A DNA stretch of 64,000 bases from Salipiger sp. CCB-MM3. Lineage in GTDB: Bacteria > Pseudomonadota > Alphaproteobacteria > Rhodobacterales > Rhodobacteraceae. Position 1 is the first letter of the stretch; every line of letters begins with the position of its first letter. The notes under the pieces are model-generated. The model made no database searches. It saw only the letters and a program-made list of their open reading frames with translations, and was not told the DNA's origin. Position numbers and translations under genes: made by a program. Shown piece after piece: positions 55,338 to 64,000 of the stretch. The stretch spans positions 1,566,001-1,630,000 of the forward strand of contig NZ_CP014595.1 in the NCBI RefSeq assembly GCF_001687105.1, written 5' to 3'.

Positions 55338-55359
55338 GCCCGTCCCTGCGGGGACGGGC
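55338..55359 (+). terminator. hairpin after the enoyl-CoA hydratase gene
   Basis: A 9-base stem GCCCGTCCC (55338-55346) pairs with 55351-55359 over TGCG. There is no real T-run, so intrinsic termination is only possible. Confidence 0.4.
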
Positions 55360-55382
55360 TGCACCTTTGGCGTCAGAGGGGA

Positions 55383-55565
55383 TCAGGCCTGAAGCGGGCC
55401 GCGTCCCTGCCGGATCGCCGCCTGAATGGCGCGCCAGGTCTCGGCCTCCGCCGTATCCCCTTTCTCTTCGTTTTCGCGCACCTTCGCGGCAGCCTCGGCT
55501 TCGGCCCTGCCGCCGTGGGCCCGGTACAGCGCCTGCGCCGCCTGAGTGATCTGAATGGTGTTCAT
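55383..55565 (-). CDS. small conserved hypothetical protein
   Basis: A 60-residue, hydrophilic, Ala/Glu-rich, probably helical protein (QITQAAQALYRAHGGRAEAE; AETWRAIQAAIRQGRGPLQA). It has an excellent ribosome site (AAAGGAGGAG) before the ATG at 55565 and its own intergenic space, so it is very likely expressed. Similar small proteins beside rpsT are familiar in Rhodobacterales (recollection). Function unknown. Confidence 0.7.
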   Translation of the reverse strand: MNTIQITQAAQALYRAHGGRAEAEAAAKVRENEEKGDTAEAETWRAIQAAIRQGRGPLQA

Positions 55566-55840
55566 GGCTGACTCCTCCTTTCAGTCAGAACCCTCCGCGG
55601 TTCCCCGCGGGAGCCCGATCCTAGCCGATTCCATGCCCATTCCCCAAGTTTTCCGGCAATGCCCTTTGCAACCGGCGGAAAATGGGGTATGCGCCGCGGC
55701 TACATGCGCGTGATGCCCGCTAAGGCAAGAATCGGTCCGGCACGACAGATCCGGGTCTGGTGGATATTGCGCGTCCGAAATTCAGACCAGGCCGTCGGCC
55801 ACAACCAGGCCCATCGGCCACAGAAAAGGACCGTTTCATC

Positions 55841-56104
55841 ATGGCAAACACGCCCCAGTCCAAAAAGCGCGCACGTCAGAACGAAAAGCGTTACGCCGTC
55901 AACAAGGCACGCCGTTCGCGCATCCGCACCTACCTGCGCAAAGTCGAAGAAGCGATCGCTTCGGGCGACAAGGACGCAGCCTTCGCCGCACTGACCGCCG
56001 CACAGCCCGAGCTGATGCGCGGCGTCACCAAAGGCGTCTTCCACAAGAACACCGCTGCACGCAAAATGTCGCGTCTTTCGTCGCGCGTGAAAGCGCTCGG
56101 CTAA
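55841..56104 (+). CDS. rpsT: 30S ribosomal protein S20
   Basis: Small-subunit protein, 87 residues, binding 16S rRNA. It is highly basic, starting [17 protein letters not shown], with the helical core [16 protein letters not shown] and the C-terminal [20 protein letters not shown]. The ATG at 55841 follows AAAAGGA. A terminator follows within 50 bases, so it is monocistronic. In proteobacteria rpsT often sits close to dnaA, as here. Confidence 0.97.
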   Translation: MANTPQSKKRARQNEKRYAVNKARRSRIRTYLRKVEEAIASGDKDAAFAALTAAQPELMRGVTKGVFHKNTAARKMSRLSSRVKALG

Positions 56105-56152
56105 GGGCATTTCTGCCCGACTGAAATGACACACCTCAAAAGTGTGTGACCG

Positions 56153-56183
56153 AAAAGGCATCGCCATTGGTGGTGCCTTTTTT
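56153..56183 (+). terminator. terminator of rpsT
   Basis: AAAAGGCA (56153-56160) pairs with TGCCTTTT (56174-56181), with further G-T-containing pairs inside, followed by a run of Ts. Confidence 0.88.
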
Positions 56184-56643
56184 CGTGACTCACACAAGAT
56201 TTTGGAGCCCTAGATTCTTTTTTCGGAATCCAGTGAGTCAAGTTTGAAGTTCGGTTGCCGCTCTTCGCGGAAGAGGGGTAATTTCATCAGGCGAGTCACA
56301 TCGCTGGGGGGACAGGCAATCGGGGACACTACCACGGGAATCGTGGAACGTTTCCGTCGCTTCGGCAGTCTGCTGCACAGACGCCGAAACCGGGGTGAAT
56401 TCATCCTGCCAGTCCAATTGTAATATGGGTGATTGAGGCACCGTCATGGGGTCGCTTCGGGGTACTGGGAATCCCGGGGAGTCTTCCTGCGTTCCTAAAT
56501 CACTGGGACAGAGATATCTCATCCCGGTCCATGCCACCTTTGGCATGGGGCCAGTTCTTGCATCCCTGCGGTTGGCTCGGTCGGGCATATGTGTGTGTCG
56601 CCCGAGGGACAGAAGAACCGGTGAAGAGACGGAGCGGGGATAC
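56184..56643 (+). promoter_or_regulatory. dnaA upstream region with dense GANTC sites
   Basis: No gene is seen between the rpsT terminator and dnaA. Eight GANTC (CcrM-type) sites start at 56187, 56213, 56226, 56235, 56293, 56338, 56469 and 56479. Two small hairpins (CCATGCC/GGCATGG at about 56529-56548 and TCGGGC/GCCCGA near 56580) lie in the probable leader. A frame upstream of dnaA stays open from 56446 but its start lacks a ribosome site. Confidence 0.6.
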
Positions 56644-58086
56644 ATGACGCAGGAACAATGGGGCGCGCTGCAAGACAGGCTGAGCAGCACGATCGGGGAA
56701 AACAACTATCGAACCTGGATCAAACCCCTTGAGTACAAGGGACTGGAGGCCGATGGGGTGGCGGTCTTCCTGGCGCCGACCAATTTTATCGGCACCTATG
56801 TTTCGCAAAATTTCGGAGACCTGCTGCTGTCGCAAATCTCGACATTGGATTCGCAGGTCCGCCGCCTGCAATTCCGGGTAAGCAATGCGCCGCGTCCGGC
56901 CATGGGCCGACCGAGCCCGCGCCCGGCAGCGGCGAACAAGCCCGAACCGGCGCTGCAAAGCGTGCAGGCCGAAGCTCAGGCGAGCGGCTATGCAGGGACG
57001 CAGGCGGGCACCGCAGGTGCCGCGGCGCAGGGCGGCAGTGATCTGCTGCCGAGCGCGCCGCTGGATGCGCGGTTCACCTTCGACAATTTCATCGTCGGCA
57101 AACCGAACGAACTGGCCCATGCCGCGGCGCGCCGCGTCGCCGAGGCCGAGACCGTGACCTTCAACCCGCTGTTCCTCTATGGCGGCGTGGGTCTTGGTAA
57201 AACGCACCTGATGCACGCGATCACCTGGGAGTTGCGCAACCGCCGCCCGGATCTGAACGTGCTCTATCTGTCGGCAGAGCAGTTCATGTACCGTTTTGTA
57301 CAGGCCCTGCGCGAGCGCCGCATGATGGACTTCAAAGAGCTGTTCCGCTCGGTCGACGTGCTGATGGTCGACGACGTGCAGTTCATCGCCGGCAAGGATT
57401 CGACGCAGGAAGAGTTCTTCCACACGTTCAACGCGCTGGTGGACCAGAACAAGCAGATCGTCATCTCTGCAGACCGCGCGCCGGATGAGATCAAGGATCT
57501 CGAGAACCGCATCCGCTCGCGCCTGCAGTCCGGCCTCGTGGTCGACCTGCACCCGACGGATTACGAACTGCGCCTCGGCATCCTGCAGTCGAAGGTCGAC
57601 ACCTACCGCAAGCAATATCCCTCGCTGCAGCTTGACGATGGTATCCTCGAGTTCCTCGCGCATCGCATCTCGACCAACGTGCGCGTGCTCGAAGGCGCGC
57701 TGACCCGGCTCTTCGCCTTCGCCTCTCTGGTTGGCCAGCCGATCACCATGGAGCTGACGCAGGATTGCCTTGCCGATGTGCTGCGCGCCTCGGACCGCAA
57801 GATCTCGATCGAAGAGATCCAGCGCAAGGTGGCGGATCACTACAACATCCGCCTCAGCGATCTGATCGGCCCCAAGCGCGTGCGCAACTTCGCCCGCCCG
57901 CGTCAGGTGGCGATGTATCTGTGCAAGCAACTGACCGCGCGCTCGCTGCCCGAGATCGGCCGCCGCTTCGGCGGGCGCGACCACACCACGGTCATGCACG
58001 GTGTGAAGCGGATCGAGGAGCTGCGCATGCAGGACAGCCAGATCGCCGATGACATCGAGCTCTTGCGCCGCGCGCTAGAGGCCTGA
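56644..58086 (+). CDS. dnaA: chromosomal replication initiator DnaA
   Basis: AAA+ initiator that binds DnaA boxes and melts oriC (480 residues). Domain I is about residues 1-80. A Pro/Ala/Gln-rich linker (domain II, about 82-138) follows, then domain III with the P-loop GGVGLGKTHLMHAI near residue 180 and Walker B VLMVDDVQFIAGK. Domain IV carries the DnaA signature GGRDHTTVMHGVKRIEE. The ATG at 56644 (MTQEQWG) starts the conserved domain I. Its expected target oriC is about 25 kb away. Confidence 0.97.
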   Translation: MTQEQWGALQDRLSSTIGENNYRTWIKPLEYKGLEADGVAVFLAPTNFIGTYVSQNFGDLLLSQISTLDSQVRRLQFRVSNAPRPAMGRPSPRPAAANKPEPALQSVQAEAQASGYAGTQAGTAGAAAQGGSDLLPSAPLDARFTFDNFIVGKPNELAHAAARRVAEAETVTFNPLFLYGGVGLGKTHLMHAITWELRNRRPDLNVLYLSAEQFMYRFVQALRERRMMDFKELFRSVDVLMVDDVQFIAGKDSTQEEFFHTFNALVDQNKQIVISADRAPDEIKDLENRIRSRLQSGLVVDLHPTDYELRLGILQSKVDTYRKQYPSLQLDDGILEFLAHRISTNVRVLEGALTRLFAFASLVGQPITMELTQDCLADVLRASDRKISIEEIQRKVADHYNIRLSDLIGPKRVRNFARPRQVAMYLCKQLTARSLPEIGRRFGGRDHTTVMHGVKRIEELRMQDSQIADDIELLRRALEA

Positions 58087-58136
58087 CACCTCAGCCTGAG
58101 GCGCCAGGCCTGAGACCGCACGACCACAAATGGGAA

Positions 58137-58159
58137 CGGGGCTGCCTTCGGGCGGCCCC
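58137..58159 (+). terminator. UUCG-capped hairpin between dnaA and dnaN
   Basis: A 9-base stem (58138-58146 with 58151-58159) closed by TTCG, without a T-run. It may act as an attenuator or mRNA processing boundary rather than a full terminator. Confidence 0.4.
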
Positions 58160-58265
58160 GCGGCCTTGACGCTGCAGGCAATCTATCTGATCAATCACCA
58201 AAACAGGTTGGAGTAGCTCTGGTTTTGCGCCAAGCTGCCCCTCCGGCCAACCGAGGAACAGGGCG

Positions 58266-59384
58266 ATGAAAGTCAGCATAGAACGGGCGACGCTGCTCAA
58301 GGCAGTCAGCCAGGCACAATCGGTGGTCGAACGCCGGAACACCATTCCGATCCTTGCGAACGTGCTGATCGAGGCCGAAGGGAACACGGCCAGCTTCCGC
58401 GCGACCGATCTCGATATCGAAGTGCTCGACCGCGCCCCCGCGGTTGTCGAGCAGGCGGGCGCCACCACCGTCTCGGCAGTGACCCTGCACGAAATCGTGC
58501 GCAAGCTGCCCGACGGCGCGCTGGTGCAACTGGCCGCCGACAATGCCGCAGGCCGGCTGACGGTGACCGCGGGCCGTTCGAACTTCAGCCTCGCGACGCT
58601 GCCGAAAGAAGACTTCCCGGTCATGGCGTCGTCGGAATATTCGTCGAACTTCAGCGCCAAGGCCGAAGTGCTGCGCCGGCTGTTCGACAAGTCGAAGTTT
58701 GCCATCTCGACCGAAGAGACGCGCTATTACCTCAATGGCGTCTATATGCATGTCACCGACAGCGAAGACGGCCGCGTGCTGCGCTGTGTGGCCACCGACG
58801 GTCACCGCCTTGCGCGTATCGACGCGCCGCTGCCGTCGGGCGCCGAAGAGATGCCCGGCGTGATCGTGCCGCGCAAGACCGTGGGCGAGCTGCGCAAGCT
58901 GCTCGACGAAGACGATATGGACATCGCGGTCTCGGTCTCGGAAACCAAGGTGCGCTTCGCCACGCCCGACATCACGCTGACCTCCAAGGTCATCGACGGC
59001 ACCTTCCCGGATTATTCGCGCGTCATCCCGATGAACAACACCCGCCGCCTCGAGGTCGACGCGGGCGAGTTCGCCAAGGCAGTGGACCGTGTGGCAACCG
59101 TCTCGTCGGAACGCTCGCGCGCGGTGAAGCTGCAGCTGGATGAAGACCGCCTCGTGCTTTCGGTCAACGCCCCCGACAGCGGTGCCGCCGAAGAAGAGCT
59201 GGCCGTGGCCTATGGCGACGAGCCGCTGGAGATCGGCTTCAACGCGAAATACCTGCTGGAGATCGCCAGCCAGGTCGACCGTGAGAACGCCGTTTTCATG
59301 TTCAATTCCTCCGGCGATCCGACCTTGATGCGCGAAGGCACCGACACGTCGGCGGTCTATGTCGTCATGCCGATGCGGGTCTGA
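58266..59384 (+). CDS. dnaN: DNA polymerase III sliding clamp (beta subunit)
   Basis: Ring-shaped processivity clamp, 372 residues with three repeated clamp domains. N-terminal MKVSIERATLLKAVSQAQS and VERRNTIPILANVLIEA, the central VATDGHRLARIDAPLP and the C-terminal VVMPMRV (clamp end P-M-R) are all diagnostic. It lies 179 bases after dnaA. An intergenic palindrome separates it from recF. Confidence 0.97.
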   Translation: MKVSIERATLLKAVSQAQSVVERRNTIPILANVLIEAEGNTASFRATDLDIEVLDRAPAVVEQAGATTVSAVTLHEIVRKLPDGALVQLAADNAAGRLTVTAGRSNFSLATLPKEDFPVMASSEYSSNFSAKAEVLRRLFDKSKFAISTEETRYYLNGVYMHVTDSEDGRVLRCVATDGHRLARIDAPLPSGAEEMPGVIVPRKTVGELRKLLDEDDMDIAVSVSETKVRFATPDITLTSKVIDGTFPDYSRVIPMNNTRRLEVDAGEFAKAVDRVATVSSERSRAVKLQLDEDRLVLSVNAPDSGAAEEELAVAYGDEPLEIGFNAKYLLEIASQVDRENAVFMFNSSGDPTLMREGTDTSAVYVVMPMRV

Positions 59385-59415
59385 CCCGCGCCGCGCGCCG
59401 CCTTCGGTCGCGCCA

Positions 59416-59481
59416 TGCGTATTTGAAGAACAATGAAGGGCAGGGGCGCGGCTTCTGCCCTTCATTGTTCCAAAAATACGC
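59416..59481. repeat. long intergenic palindrome between dnaN and recF
   Basis: A perfect 16-base inverted repeat GAACAATGAAGGGCAG (59428-59443 with 59455-59470) extends outward through GCGTATTT/AAATACGC. There is no T-run. It is built like the other dispersed palindromes in the window. Confidence 0.7.
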
Positions 59482-59519
59482 TCGGCAGCGCCTGCCTTCC
59501 TGCGAAAGCTGTCGATCCA

Positions 59520-63123
<3,604 letters not shown>

Positions 63124-63175
63124 TCCGGCGGGTCCTGGCGGCCGGCATGAGACAGAGGCGTGAGTAAAAAGAAAA

Positions 63176-63206
63176 CGGCGCGTGGGGGTCTCCACGCGCC
63201 GCTTTT
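63176..63206. terminator. bidirectional terminator between gyrB and the GFA gene
   Basis: CGGCGCGTGG (63176-63185) pairs with 63192-63201. The plus tail is CTTTT and the minus tail is TTTTCTTTTT, so it closes both convergent genes. Confidence 0.88.
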
Positions 63207-63228
63207 CATATTCGGCTCAGAACAGGGC

Positions 63229-63681
63229 TCAGCCGTGCGCCTTGGCGTAGCCTTCCAGAAGCATCGGGAAATCCGCCTCGGGAGGGAATCCCTTGTAGTG
63301 ATGCGCGGCCGCTGTGGTCGCCCAGTCGAGGCGGTCCACGGTCATCGTCTCGATATAAGGCGTGCACCAGTCCGGCACGTCGAACATCGACGGGCGTACA
63401 TTCACGAAATTCTCGACCCCGACGATCCGGGTGAACACCCAGCCCTGACAGTCGCTGCACATATAGTGATCGAGGTCAGGCCCTTTGATCCCGCCCTTCA
63501 CTGGCGTGCCGGAGACCACGCGAAATCCGTCACCGGGCACCATCATCGTCAGGGAAAAGGCGCTGGCGCTCATCTTCTGGCAGCCGCGGCAATGGCAGGC
63601 GGCGGTCATCATGGGCGGTTTGCTCACTTCGACCTGCAGTGCGCCGCAGCGGCAGCTGCCGGTTTGGGGAAGGTCGGTCAT
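63229..63681 (-). CDS. GFA-family zinc-binding protein
   Basis: A 150-residue protein of the glutathione-dependent formaldehyde-activating (GFA)/CENP-V fold. Zinc-binding cysteines appear in GSCRCGALQVEV, ACHCRGCQKMSASAFS and MCSDCQGW. Few family members have a proven reaction; some act as glutathione-dependent carbon-sulfur lyases. The ATG at 63681 follows GAGG, whereas the longer upstream frame crosses the next gene's terminator. It converges on gyrB. Confidence 0.88.
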   Translation of the reverse strand: MTDLPQTGSCRCGALQVEVSKPPMMTAACHCRGCQKMSASAFSLTMMVPGDGFRVVSGTPVKGGIKGPDLDHYMCSDCQGWVFTRIVGVENFVNVRPSMFDVPDWCTPYIETMTVDRLDWATTAAAHHYKGFPPEADFPMLLEGYAKAHG

Positions 63682-63732
63682 CTGGGTTTCCTCTTCTCCG
63701 AATGTGGGGGTGAGCCTCGGGCGGCCAAAGAA

Positions 63733-63756
63733 AAAGCCGGCCCCGGGGCCGGCTTT
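63733..63756 (-). terminator. terminator of the NDUFA9-like gene
   Basis: A 24-base perfect palindrome (AAAGCCGGCCCC and its complement) ending five bases before the stop codon of the right-edge gene, with TTTTTCTTT following on the minus strand. Confidence 0.85.
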
Positions 63757-63760
63757 GCGC

Positions 63761-64000
63761 TCACTCGGTCCGCAGGCTGGCGGCCGATTCCTTGATGGCG
63801 TCATATTGCCCGCCGGGACGGAAGCGCCACAGGTAGTCGGGCAGCACCGCTTCGGGCGCAACCGGGATGATCCCCAGATCCTTGAGCCCCTTGGCCCCGT
63901 CCGACACCACATTGTCCTTGCGCAGCATGATCACCTGATCGCGGGTGATCGGCGCGGTGAACAGACCGCCGGTGACGCGCTGGACGAACTCCGACACGCG
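63761..64000 (-). CDS. complex I NDUFA9-like NAD(P)-binding protein, C-terminal part
   Basis: Only the last 80 or so residues are in the window; the gene begins beyond the right edge. The segment APITRDQVIMLRKDNVVSDG and the ending PDYLWRFRPGGQYDAIKESA resemble the C-terminus of NDUFA9-type atypical short-chain dehydrogenase proteins common in alphaproteobacteria. Function cannot be judged from this part alone. Confidence 0.7.
   Translation of the reverse strand, partial: RVSEFVQRVTGGLFTAPITRDQVIMLRKDNVVSDGAKGLKDLGIIPVAPEAVLPDYLWRFRPGGQYDAIKESAASLRTE

Overview
The window is a GC-rich alphaproteobacterial chromosome segment, most likely from the Rhodobacterales (Roseobacter group). This rests on the gene order parB-parA-rsmG-mnmG-mnmE-rho next to maf-aroE-coaE-dnaQ-secB, on the linked dnaA-dnaN-recF-gyrB block, and on CcrM-type GANTC clusters and CtrA-like boxes. 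The genus cannot be fixed from the sequence alone. No rRNA, tRNA, CRISPR array, transposase or prophage gene was recognised.

Left part (1-24 kb): mostly housekeeping and metabolism. A minus-strand run holds hslO, a CoA-pyrophosphatase Nudix gene, cca, a LysE exporter and a partial ABC exporter. A divergent pair follows, made of a response regulator fused to a PP2C phosphatase and an Hpt protein. Then come ilvA, a six-helix membrane protein, argG, a DUF1810 gene, an aminotransferase/sulfotransferase pair, an exported MsrA, a ribokinase-family kinase, the malic enzyme maeB, mutS, hrcA-grpE and rph-rdgB-hemW. Short palindromic intergenic repeats and terminators are frequent.

Origin and partition region (24-35 kb): parB, parA, rsmG, mnmG, mnmE and rho run on the minus strand. 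maf, aroE, coaE and dnaQ run on the plus strand. The gap of about 0.5 kb between rho and maf has the marks of oriC: an AT-rich stretch, DnaA boxes and GANTC sites. Two perfect parS palindromes lie inside rsmG and mnmG, with weaker copies around them. A GATC-flanked motif occurs both at the putative oriC and just beyond parB.

Envelope and motility region (35-51 kb): secB, fxsA, a Tim44-like gene, mltA, an Smr gene, idi and a cytochrome c gene come first. An exopolysaccharide export set follows (Wza-like lipoprotein, sugar transferase, YjbF, YjbH). The flagellar block (motB, flgE, a flagellin remnant, flgN, a rod-binding gene, fliK, flgD) is damaged. flgE runs directly into the reversed 5' end of a flagellin gene, so both lack their proper 3' ends. 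The 5' half of fliK is strikingly AT-rich.

Right part (51-64 kb): ubiB and ubiE, mutM, an enoyl-CoA hydratase gene, a 60-residue protein, rpsT, dnaA, dnaN, recF, gyrB, a GFA-family gene and the C-terminal end of an NDUFA9-like gene. dnaA therefore lies about 25 kb from the predicted origin.
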